This document shows, piece after piece, positions 21,960 to 32,900 of a stretch of DNA of 64,000 bases. How positions within the stretch are numbered: the stretch's first letter is position 1; each line of letters starts with the position of its first letter. The position numbers and the translations under genes were made by a program. The notes below the pieces were generated by a model. It made no database searches and was not told where the DNA came from. It saw only the letters and a program-made list of their open reading frames with translations. Source of the DNA: Bartonella henselae str. Houston-1 (GTDB lineage: Bacteria > Pseudomonadota > Alphaproteobacteria > Rhizobiales > Rhizobiaceae); NCBI RefSeq assembly GCF_000046705.1, contig NC_005956.1, positions 744,001 through 808,000 on the forward strand. Direction: 5' to 3'.

Positions 21960-23354
21960 ATGGTAACAAATGAACTGAAACGAGGTATGAGCAAGCGCCA
22001 GGTTATCTTTTTAGCCCTTGGTTCTGCTATTGGGACGGGTCTTTTTTATGGATCTGCACAAGCCATCAAGCTTGCTGGTCCAAGTGTTTTGATTGCTTAT
22101 TGTATTGCTGGTTTAGCTGTTTTTATGGTTATGCGGGCTTTAGGTGAGATGATTATTCATAATCCACTACCCGGCTCTTTTGCTCGTTATGCTGCAAATT
22201 ATATATCACCGTTGGCTGGTTTTTTAACAGGATGGACATATGTTTTTGAGATGATTCTTGTTGGTTTGGCTGATATCACAGCTTTTGCGACCTATATGGC
22301 ATTTTGGTATCCTGATGTTGCGCCTTGGATATGGGCTCTTAGCATTACATTAATCATTACCGGTATTAATTTGGCAGCAGTAGAAGTATATGGTGAGCTA
22401 GAGTTTTGGCTGTCTTCCATCAAAATTATTGCTATCATTGCTATCATTATTTTAGGAATAGCGATTATCTTCTGTGGGTTGGGTACAAGTACAATTTCCT
22501 CTGCAGTTAGTGTTGATAATTTATGGAAAAATGGTGGTATTTTTCCCAATGGTTGGTTTGGTTTTTTTGCTTGCTTTAGTGTTGTTATCTTTGCTTTTGG
22601 TGGCATAGAAATCATCGGGATGGCGGTGATGGAAGTGCAAAATCCTCATCAAACGATTTCAAAGGCTATTAATTCTACTCCGATTCGGATTTTACTCTTT
22701 TATATTATGACTTTAACCATTTTGATGGCACTTTATCCTTGGAATGCAATTGGCCTTATGGAGAGTCCTTTCGTTTCAATTTTTGAAAGTCTTGGAATTT
22801 CATCAGCAGCTAATATTCTGAATGTTGTTGTTGTTACAGCTGCCATTTCAGCAATGAATAGTGGAATGTATGGTGCTGGTCGCATGATATATGGGTTATC
22901 GCAAGAAAGTTATGCTTTGAAGAAGTTTCAATATTTATCAAAAAACGGTATACCCATTTTTGTTATTTTACTGATTTTCATCATCTTTCTTCTTGGCGTT
23001 ATTCTGAATTACTTTTATCATGATCGGCTTTTTTTTCTCATTGCAGCAATGGCAACATTTGCAACAGTTTTTGTTTGGGTGATGATATTACTTTCACAAA
23101 TTTTTATGCGACTTAAAATGTCTAAAGAGATGCAATGTAGTTTAAAATTTCCAATTCCATTTTGGCCAATAGGATCAATTTTTTCTATCTTATTCATGGT
23201 TTTTATTTTTATTCTGCTATGGTTTTTCGATGATACGCGCCCCATTTTAATCGTAGGTGCTAGTTGGATTTCTTGGCTTATTATTTGCTTTTATGCACTT
23301 AAACTTTTTAATTTTTGGAAAAAAAAGCAATACCAGAGTATGAATAAGGATTAA
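21960..23354 (+). CDS. APC-family amino-acid permease
   Basis: Inner-membrane amino-acid:cation symporter of the APC superfamily (ProY/AnsP/GabP-like group), 464 residues with about 12 hydrophobic segments. The conserved TM1 motif is ALGSAIGTGLFYGSA (residues 16-30), and RALGEMIIHNPLPGSFARYA follows around 60-79. AAGGGAA precedes the ATG. The substrate is not determined. Closeness to hutH makes histidine or proline attractive guesses, though 1.3 kb and another gene lie between. Confidence 0.9.
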   Translation: MVTNELKRGMSKRQVIFLALGSAIGTGLFYGSAQAIKLAGPSVLIAYCIAGLAVFMVMRALGEMIIHNPLPGSFARYAANYISPLAGFLTGWTYVFEMILVGLADITAFATYMAFWYPDVAPWIWALSITLIITGINLAAVEVYGELEFWLSSIKIIAIIAIIILGIAIIFCGLGTSTISSAVSVDNLWKNGGIFPNGWFGFFACFSVVIFAFGGIEIIGMAVMEVQNPHQTISKAINSTPIRILLFYIMTLTILMALYPWNAIGLMESPFVSIFESLGISSAANILNVVVVTAAISAMNSGMYGAGRMIYGLSQESYALKKFQYLSKNGIPIFVILLIFIIFLLGVILNYFYHDRLFFLIAAMATFATVFVWVMILLSQIFMRLKMSKEMQCSLKFPIPFWPIGSIFSILFMVFIFILLWFFDDTRPILIVGASWISWLIICFYALKLFNFWKKKQYQSMNKD

Positions 23355-23438
23355 GCCAAGAAAAAAGGTTAGTGATTGTGTTAGAAAAAACCTTAATAAT
23401 GTTCAGCCAAGATTAGGAACAATCTGCTAATCCCCATT

Positions 23439-23675
23439 TTATTTGGAAGATATATCTATTATGTCATTGGCTGATGATGGCTGCTTAATCATATTGCGTC
23501 TATCTGTTTGAGTAATTTCTGAAACAGGAAGACAGCCTAATTGGGGGAGCGCATAAAAGATATAAAAAGATATAAGGTGAAAAACAATTCCCATCTTTAC
23601 CGTCATTTTTAATTCTATTTTACGACTTTCAAAAGCATTCACGGCAATGCCTTTTAAATAATGGAGTTTACGCAT
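23439..23675 (-). CDS. Possible small membrane-anchored protein
   Basis: A 78-residue reverse-strand frame with no recognised domain. Residues 25-45 form a hydrophobic stretch that could be a membrane anchor. Upstream there is only a weak GAAG site. It could be a real lineage-specific small gene or a chance frame. Confidence 0.3.
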   Translation of the reverse strand: MRKLHYLKGIAVNAFESRKIELKMTVKMGIVFHLISFYIFYALPQLGCLPVSEITQTDRRNMIKQPSSANDIIDISSK

Positions 23676-25175
23676 TACTTCACGCTTTTTTTATAGGGTT
23701 CTTTTTAGGGGGGGCACATCTTTCATGTAAAACAAAACGCTATTGGAGTGGCAATTCACATGTCTTTTTAAAGAAACATCTCTTAGTGCACCCAAAAACC
23801 CATTTCGCAATGACGCCCTTAGATAGTATAATGGTAAATCCATTGAGCACTACTATCTTTACGCTTAATGAAGCAGCAAGCAGGCATCATCATACTATTT
23901 TCTAGCTCAAAATGTTGCTATAGTCCTTTCATTGAGATGATTCATGAGAGGGATTTTTATTCCTTGCCTTTGACAGTTTTTCTCCACACAACAATCGGGC
24001 TTGTGATGCGTAAGCGAATGGTTTTTATTGATTCAACATGCATAAATTTGAAATGAGAGAATCTTATAATATTCAGGTCTCTCATTCAATATGCAAAGAA
24101 ATAAATTATCTTTATAAATCAAGTTATTAATATCTTATAAAGCAATGATATTGATAAAATCGACAAGTAATTCTCGATAATCAGCCAGGTTATAAATTTG
24201 TCTTCCTAATTTCTACTATACCAGTGCAGGATAAGAGCTTTTATCAGATTTCAGGGTTTTGTAAAAAGTGGATGGTCTTTCTTCATCTATATTGATGAAA
24301 CTATTGTTTCATAGGGAAAGCGCACTGAAATATTTATTATCAATATTATTTTCATTTTGAAATAAATTTACAAAGATGCAGCATTTTTATTATAACTATA
24401 TTGAACTTATTGATTTATTTTTTATTTTATTTTTAACATTATTTATTAAATAGATTATTATTTTTAACTTAAAAAATCAAATTTTTAAAAACAATTTTTT
24501 AGATGTTGATATTTTTTAAATTAGATAATAAAATATAAATTGTATATTATAATGAATTTATAAAATAAATATTTTTAATTTTTAAGTTTAATTTTTTATA
24601 TTTAAAAATGTTAATAGATATGTTTAATTTATTCGTTATGTATATTTATATATATTTTAATATGTAAAATTATATTGATAGCAACCGGAAATGAGGTTTT
24701 TAATAAACGATTTTAGGATGAATTTGATTATTGTAAGTTTGCTGACTTTGAATAAGGAGGGAAAAGAGTGAAACAATGCAAAATTTTACAAAAACTAGCA
24801 AATACGAAATGGCAATAAATGTATAATGGTTTTTTCTATAGCTATCACATTCATTATTCCAGAGGAGATAAAGAATAAATCGCCTCTTTTAGGGTGCTTA
24901 TAGTTGCCTGAATGTTGCTTTGCTGGACGGTTTTGTAACAGCATTTAGGGTAAAAGATATAAGCGAACAAATCTTACTACAGTTATTAGAAAAGCAAGGT
25001 ATGGACGTTCTGATATTTCATATTGGGGATGCGATTGTGTGCATGCTTTTAAAAGCGGTGAATATAGGAGTGATCATTTTTATTTTTAAGAGGCTTCTGT
25101 TGGAATTTAATTTTTTAGGCGATGGCAATTTTTTAGGAATGCTTAATGAAACATAAAATGTAGGGGAATTTTGTG
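23676..25175. other. Long intergenic region with extreme AT-rich block before fhaC1
   Basis: About 1.5 kb without a convincing gene. Roughly 24360-24680 is almost entirely A and T, far beyond the surrounding sequence. Short frames at 23868-24056 and 24920-25156 have no domain support. This marks the left edge of the accessory part and should contain the fhaC1-fhaB1 promoter. Confidence 0.55.
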
Positions 25176-26948
25176 ATGTTTTTTCTCTCGTTAGGTCAGA
25201 AGTGGGTCTTAAGAATTCTTTTTTCCATCCTTGTATTATTTGACTTGTTTCATGGCGTAATGGTTTATGGTCGGTCTTTTTCTGTTTTATCCCCACATTC
25301 TCCAACGGAGAATTTTTCTCGCGGATATTCAGAGAAGCAGCAATTGGAAAGCATTGAGAATTTACGTGCTTTAACGCCTAAAGGCATGACAAGGCCTTTT
25401 GAAGGAAAGCCGAGAGCACTTTGGGGGAGTGGGTACTGCTTTCCAATTCATGATATTATTGTTGATGGGGTTTATCATCTCAAGAAGAGTTCTATAGCAG
25501 CTGTAACAGGTCCTTATGTTGGAAGATGTATAGGTCTTTCTGATATCCAGTTTTTAATCAAGCAGTTAACCAAGATTTATTTGGATCAAGGCTATATCAC
25601 GGCGCGTTTTTATATCCCAGATCAGGATATCAAAAGCAGCAAGGCGCTCAAACTTGTTGTGGTTGAGGGCAAGCTTTCGGATATTTATTACAATGGTTTA
25701 CCAGCTTCTTCTCATAATTATGTTGTCTGGAGTGCTTTTCCGGGTTTGGAAGAGCATATTCTGAATATGCGCGATATTGAACAGGGGCTTGATCAAATCA
25801 ACAGGCTTTTTTCGGGGCACGCTCAAAGCGAACTTCTCCCGGGTCGTGAAGATGGTAGCACCATTGTGAATATTAACAATCGGCCTAGTAAAGCTTTCAA
25901 GGTTGGTGTTTCTCATGACAATATGGGACAATCCTCCACGGGTTATGCGCGTTATAAAGCGGGCTTAACGTTAGAAAATATTTTAGGTTTCAATGATGCG
26001 TGGAATTTTAGCTATCAACGCAGTCAATCAGATTATTGGGGTGGGAGCACACAAGAGGGCCATAGCAATAACATTTCAGCGAGTGTGAGCATTCCCTATG
26101 GTTATTGGAGCTTTGGTTTAAATGGCTATGCTTATAATTATCAAAGTATTCTTCCTGGCAATTTTACCGATATTGAGACGACGGGGGATTCGAGTGAATT
26201 ACATGCCAGTACAAGCAGGGTTTTTCATCGTGATAGTGTTTCCCTGACAATTTTGAATGTGGGTCTTTCCTATAAAAGGAGCAACAACTACCTTCTTGGC
26301 AATAAGATAGAGGTTGGGAGCCGTCAATATAGTGTAGCTAATTTTGGCATTTTGCATACTCGCCAGATGTTTGGGGGCACATGGAGCTTTGATGTGAGTT
26401 ATTTGCAAGGACTTCCTTTATTTCAATCTGTAAAGAAACATGTTCCAGGAGCGGGGGATGCGGAGCCTCAATTTGCAAAATTTACCGGCACACTCAGCGT
26501 TATGACACCCTTTAAGGTTGGTGAGTGGAATTTTCTATTGAGCAATCTTTTGAGTGGTCAATATTCACCGCATAATTTATTGGGTGCAGAGCAGATTTCG
26601 TTGGGAGGTGCTTCCAATGTTCGAGGCACGCGCGAGAGTTTGATTTTTGGCAATAACGGTTTTTTTATCCGTAATGAGCTGTTTCTGCGCACCATTTGGT
26701 GGAGCAATAACGCGACGCTCAAAAAGGTTTTTGGTGAACTTCGCCCCTTTGTTGGTTTGGACTATGGTCGTGTTTTTTCGCAAGCTTTGTATGGTTTGAC
26801 GGGTGAACAGCTTGCTGGTTGGACAGCAGGTGTCAAGCTTTCAGGGGGGATGGTTTCTCTTGATGCTAGTTATTCCAGTATTTTCTGGAGCACGATTAAG
26901 CACAAGAAGTCAGGCACGTTTTTAATGACATTAACAATGGATCTTTAA
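25176..26948 (+). CDS. fhaC: Two-partner secretion transporter FhaC/ShlB (copy 1)
   Basis: Outer-membrane beta-barrel (TpsB, Omp85 superfamily) that exports the FhaB partner encoded next. It is 590 residues from ATG 25176, with AGGGGAA about 7 nt upstream; GTG 25173 is an alternative. An N-terminal signal segment is followed by a POTRA_2 region (about residues 85-165, including LSDIQFLIKQLTKIYLDQGY and VVVEGKLSDI). The C-terminal barrel carries the conserved loop-6 motif as ASNVRGTRES. The stop is 8 nt before the fhaB1 ATG. It is nearly identical to the copy at 44025 except for the first 20-30 residues. Confidence 0.94.
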   Translation: MFFLSLGQKWVLRILFSILVLFDLFHGVMVYGRSFSVLSPHSPTENFSRGYSEKQQLESIENLRALTPKGMTRPFEGKPRALWGSGYCFPIHDIIVDGVYHLKKSSIAAVTGPYVGRCIGLSDIQFLIKQLTKIYLDQGYITARFYIPDQDIKSSKALKLVVVEGKLSDIYYNGLPASSHNYVVWSAFPGLEEHILNMRDIEQGLDQINRLFSGHAQSELLPGREDGSTIVNINNRPSKAFKVGVSHDNMGQSSTGYARYKAGLTLENILGFNDAWNFSYQRSQSDYWGGSTQEGHSNNISASVSIPYGYWSFGLNGYAYNYQSILPGNFTDIETTGDSSELHASTSRVFHRDSVSLTILNVGLSYKRSNNYLLGNKIEVGSRQYSVANFGILHTRQMFGGTWSFDVSYLQGLPLFQSVKKHVPGAGDAEPQFAKFTGTLSVMTPFKVGEWNFLLSNLLSGQYSPHNLLGAEQISLGGASNVRGTRESLIFGNNGFFIRNELFLRTIWWSNNATLKKVFGELRPFVGLDYGRVFSQALYGLTGEQLAGWTAGVKLSGGMVSLDASYSSIFWSTIKHKKSGTFLMTLTMDL

Positions 26949-29900
26949 GGATAGTGATGGCGAGTACAAGCATGAGATATGAGAAGAGAGACCAAAGAGC
27001 GACTTTATTAGGTGTTTTAGTCTCTAGTACGATGCTCAAGAAGGTTTTATTTTGGGGGCTTGGTTTTTCTTGTTTGTTAGCACCTTCAGCGTTACAGGCG
27101 CAAATTTCTGTTGATGCGAAGGCGAATTCTGCCCATCGTCCAGATATTGTGGCAGCCCCCAATGGGGTTCCTTCCATTGATATTGTTACCCCCAACAGCA
27201 GCGGTTTATCGCACAATAAATATGATGATTTTAATATTGGCCATGTAGGTGTGATTTGGAACAATCATGCGCAAGAAGTGGGACAATCGCAATTGGGGGG
27301 CATTATACCTGGCAATCCACATTTGCGTTTTTCTGGTTCAGCGAAGGTTATTTTAAATGAAGTAACAAGCGGAAAACGCAGTGCGTTGAATGGTCCAGGA
27401 GAAGTTTTTGGAAAACAAGCCGATGTGATTATAGCCAACCCCAATGGCATAAGCTGTGATGGTTGTGGGTTTATCAATACGCCCCATGCGACATTAACCA
27501 CCGGTGTTCCAGAAATTGATGTTTCTGGTTTTTTGAAAGGTTTTGTGGTGAAAGGTGGGGAGATCACTTTTGGTGCAAGGGGTGCGAATTTTTTTTCAGG
27601 CAAAGGGGTGGTTGATGTTGTCGATATTGTTTCACGCACTGTGCATTTTGAAGGTCCTGTTGCGGGCAGGGAAATTGGAGTTGCGGCTGGTACGGGAAAT
27701 TTTGATTATGCTTCTCGCCAAATGAAGGCACTTACCGATATTACTGGTAAGCCGGAATATGCGATAGATGGTTCTGCTTTGGGGGCTCTCCAGGCGGATC
27801 AGATTAAACTTGTTGCGACAGAAAAAGGTGTTGGGGTTCGCATGCGCCATGATATGGCGGCCAATGCGGGGCAGTTACATCTTTCTGCGGATGGAAAAAT
27901 CTCACTACAGAATGCCTTTGGTCATAGGGGTGTTGTTCTGAAATCAAAAAGCCAGAGTGTGTTGGCAAAACACATTGCATCCAAAAAGCATATTGAGATT
28001 GCGGCAAAAAAAGATGTGACGTTAGAAACCATTGGGGCAGATGGTCATTTTATAGCAGAGGCACAAGAAGGGCTTTTAACCATTGCCGGGCAAGCGACCT
28101 CTGGAGGCAATATGCAGCTGTCTTCGCGCGAAGCCATCAAAGTCTCTGGGCTAGGGGCAGGGGCTGATATAGCGTTTGCAACGGGCGGTGATCTGACCAT
28201 TGGTGGCACTATTTTGTCTGGGGGCAATTTAAAAGCACATGCTGGTGGTGATATCAGGGCGCATCTTTTAGCCGGTGGGGTTGATATGGCAGCAACGGGG
28301 GCTGCTGGGAAGCTTGTTTTGGGCAGCCATGGGGGTGTTGATCTCCAAAGTGTGGGAGGTGCGATAGCTGCGGAAAGCATTTATGGAGCGGGAGAGATCA
28401 CTCTGGTTTCTCATAACGGGGTTTCGGTTTCTCAATTTCTTCAATCTCATGATAATGTTGCTATTCATACCCAACCGGATGCTGGAGTTCATTTTGGACA
28501 ACTGATTGCTTATGGAAGGGCAGATATTGATGGTGGAGCGGTTGATTTTTCTTCTCTGATGACGGGTGAAGATGCTGTTTTAAAGGTCAGGAACCTTGAG
28601 GCTGGCACACTGATGACAGGGGGAGATTTTGTCCAATCGAGTGTTTTTGGCAAACTTATTTTGCATGAGAAGGGCTCGCTTTCGATTAGGGCACAAAGGG
28701 GGATAAAGGTTGGACATATTATCAGTGGTGAAAATATTGCCCTTTTTGCTGGCAACGACATTTATTATGATCAGATTATCGGCTATGGCAGCACAACACT
28801 GACATCGGGATCTGGAGGGATTAGTGTTGAGAATGTGCTGTCTGCCATGGGGGATGTGAGGTTGACAGCAAACACTCTCGATTTAAGCAAGAATTGTTCT
28901 CATATTTACACGCCTCAAACGCTGTATTTAAAGGGGGATCATATTGATGTTTCGGGGAGCGAATTGACTTATGGCGGTTTAGACTTTCAAAGCACCAATG
29001 CCCTTGATATTCAGCATGCACGGTTGCAATCTGTGACAGATAAGGGGGGGAGTGGAGATATTATTTTTAGAGCTCCAGGGATTATGACGGATAAGGAAAC
29101 ATCGGTTTTAGCGGCACGAGATTTTACCATCAAAACAGGGAAGCTTCACAATAGTGGTCAATTGGCAGCGGGGCAGAATTTAGCCTTCAGCGTGACAGGT
29201 GATGCGACCAACAGCAAAACGGGTTTAATCTATGTGAAGGGCAATGGTGCGCTCAAAGTTGATGGGGCTTTGTTGAATGATTTGGGTGCCATTGTGGCAG
29301 AGGGTGATTTATCTTTCACCAATTTGGGGGGCACAGGAAAGAGCCTTTCTCTTGTCAACAAAGCAGGTTTGATTCAGGCAGGTGGAAACTTAAGCATCCA
29401 AACCAAAACATTGCAAAATGAAGCCGATAGCATACCGGAAATGAAGGAAAAAAAGGAATATAGCGATCTTTCATTTCAAAGACCAGACAATTACGATTTG
29501 CTCTACAAAGAAGGTTTATTGAACAAAATAACATCCAATCGCTGGAGCAAAGGGTACATTGATACCCCTTTTCTTGAGCACAGAGAATTTATTTTGGAAA
29601 AAGAGCTTTGGGATAGCAAAGAAAAAACCTATGGCAAAATAACCTTGAACAGTGGAATAGTCTACAAAGCATTTACGTGGCAAATCGCAGCTGAAAATGG
29701 CAAAGATCGCACACAGACGTATATATGGAATGATCAGTCTTATATGACAGAGAAGACTGTCACGCAGGCGTTTTCTTATAAACCGGCGGTTCAGGGGATG
29801 ATTCAGTCTACGGGTGATCTTATTATTCACGCTGATAACATTGAGAATCATTATAGCATCATGAGAGCTGGGGGCAATGCGGATATCTATGCGAGTGTGC

Positions 29901-32900
29901 TGACCAATGTAGGGGCAACAGCTTATAAAAACACCTATCTAAGCTGTAAGGCAGGTACGGATAATTGTTATGCCTATAATTCCGATGGCAGCCGTGATGT
30001 TTCTTTAGATATAGCCAATGGCACGTTTCGTCAGACTGGCTCAGAAGTTCTCGATACGGTTTCTGGTCTTGTTCAAGCGGGTGGCACTTTAAATCTAGTG
30101 GTCAATACCCTCAACAATACGGCAGCCGAAGGTTCCATTACAGGGGGAGCGCATTTTGGAGCAAAAGCGATTGGAGGTAATCCACTGGATATACTGAATG
30201 GTTTGACCGGGGCGGGGTCTTTGTTTAGCCAGAAAGTAGATATCAATGGTGCAGGAGAGCTTTCTGAGGGGAGCGCTTTGCCTTTGTCAAAACCTCAATT
30301 GGATAGTGTTGGTGACATCTTGCCCAAACAAAATTTCCTTTATAAAACTCGGGCGGAATTCCTTGATGTTGGTAAATTTTATGGATCAGCCTATTTCTTG
30401 AACAGAATTGGCTACAATCCTGATAGGGAGATTTTTTTCTTAGGGGATGCTTATTTTGAAAAGCAATTGGTTGAAGAGCAATTGCGTGATCTGGTTGGTC
30501 AAGGTTTAGGCAAAGGAGGGGTCTTAATTCCTGGTAAGGATGCTGTTGAACAAATGAAAACCTTGCTAGATGTAGGGGCAGACTATGTAAAAGCCAACAA
30601 TCTTCCCTTTGGAGAAGCTTTGAGCGAACAAAAATTGGCTTCTCTCGAAACACCCATGGTGATTTATGTGCGCCAAAGCGTAAAGGGCATGGATGTTTAT
30701 GCTCCCGTTCTTTACATCCCCGAAAAAGACAGAGCTTCCTTTGTTTTTGCAAGTGCTTTAATCATGGGTGAGAATGTCAATATCACTGCTAAAAATATCA
30801 CCAATTCAGGGCGGATAAATGCCACACATCACTTGCAGATGAAGAGCAGCCAACTTCTAGGTCAAGGGGGGCATTTTGTTGCTGGTAATGATGCTGTTTT
30901 GCTTGCGGATAACAATATTTGTTTTGAATCAGGACGGACGAGTGTTGAAGGCGTGGAGACAGTATTAAACACTCATGCGCTTTCTGTTGGTGGCAATGCG
31001 GCTGTTATAGCCAAGCAAGATGTCATAGCCTCCGGGGTGCGGATTACAACAGGAAGAGCATTGGTATTGTCAGCAGTGGAGGGCATTTTGTCTATAGTAT
31101 CTGCTGCTAATACAAACTCTATGGGACAAAATATCTTCGTCATACAGCATCAATCGGAAGTACACTCTGGTGGCTCTATAACGTTTTCAGCAGCTAAAGA
31201 TTTGAATGTTGCAGGCTCTCGTGTTCAAGCCCACGATAATCTTTATTTAAAAACCGAGAGAAACGTTTCTATAGATGCAACGTACAATAGCATCAATCAT
31301 TATACTCATGGTCAAACATCACGCTTCATGTTGCATAAATGCTCTCATTTAAGTGCTGGAAAAGGCATGGCTATCACATCGGGGCGCGATATTCGTGTTT
31401 CTGCTTCCGATATGGAAGCAAAGGGTAATATTGCTCTTGGTGCACAAGGGGCAATAAATGTAATAGCAAAAGCTGATAAAGTGGAATACCATTTGCAGAG
31501 TAAAGGCACTCAAATCGACAGGCATGTATCAGTTTCTGTTGGGGCATCTATTAAGGGCGAAGGGGATTTCATTGCTTTTGCAGGACAGGATGGAAAGCCG
31601 CATAACCTTAGCATACTTGGTAGCTCCATTACCGTTGATGGTAAGGTGGGGATGAAAGCCAGCAACGATATCCTGATCACCAATATAGAAAATAGTTTAC
31701 GAATTAAGATATCAGGCCACACAAAGGGTGGTTTTTTTGGTAGTGATAAATCAGTTCATAACAATATTGAAGTTAGCGACGTTATGGGTTCAAACATATC
31801 TGGGGGCGAAGGGGTTGCTCTTGAATCTGGAAAAAATATACAAATTGTTGAATCAACCCTCCTTGCTAATATAGCACATGAAACAAAAGATCAGGTAAAA
31901 GCAAATATTTTTCTTAAATCTGGTGATAATATTATCATAAAAGGAGCCGAAGAGAAGTTTAATCAACAACAACAGTGGATAAAAAAAGCATTTTTAAATA
32001 AAAAACGCTCACATAAATCTGATGTGCATAAAACACCCATCTCGTCCACTTTTGAGGCAGAGGGTGACATTGTAATTGAATCACAAGGTAATATAGTGAT
32101 TTCAGGCTCTCAACTATTCACTAAAAAAGGCGTGAGTGTGATAGGAGAGAGTGTTTCTATTGATGGTATGAGCGAACATCATAACAGCCATTCACAAGAG
32201 CATGAGTCTGGTTTTGGTGTAGGCTCAACTTCTAATTTCATGTTTATCGGGGGAAAAGAATCCAAAACAAAAAGCGATGAAATAATTGAATATAAAGGAT
32301 CTTCTCTGAATGCTGATGGCAATATAAAAATCGCTGCTAAAAAATCCAATGTACATGTAATGGGCTCTGACCTTACAGCACGTGAGGAACTGCACCTTTC
32401 AGCTTCCCATAATGTCAATGTTAAAGATGGCCGTAATAATCATTCATCGAATTCTCAAGAAAAACGTTTCGGTCTTGCCATTCAGTTGACTAAAAAACAC
32501 AACGACCCTACTTTGGGTATTGTCTACGCAAAAGACAAGAAGAATCAAGGAGAAAATTCCACGGTTCAGTCCCATCTCATGGGGGGAAGAGATGTGCAGA
32601 TCAGTGCGGATCATGATGTGCGTGTGCAAGCGGCAGATGTTTTAGCAGAGCATGATGTGAACATTCATGCTGGTCATGATGTAAAAATCTCAGAAAGTCA
32701 TGATGTCTCCAAGGCAGATGAAATGCATCAAAAGTCTTTTGCAAATGTTAAAACTTCTTTTGATGTTGGCACGGTAGAGAACGTGAATGATGCAACAAAA
32801 TGCTTCACAAATGGGGATAGAAAACATAAAGTTAGCAACAGCATTGTTGCTGAAAAGAAAACTTATGATCTCGATAACAAAGGTAAAGATTCTTACAATG

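Noticed and set aside
24920..25156. 78-codon frame just before fhaC1
   Set aside because: Hydrophobic but with no ribosome site. It lies in the expected promoter region and has no counterpart before fhaC2.
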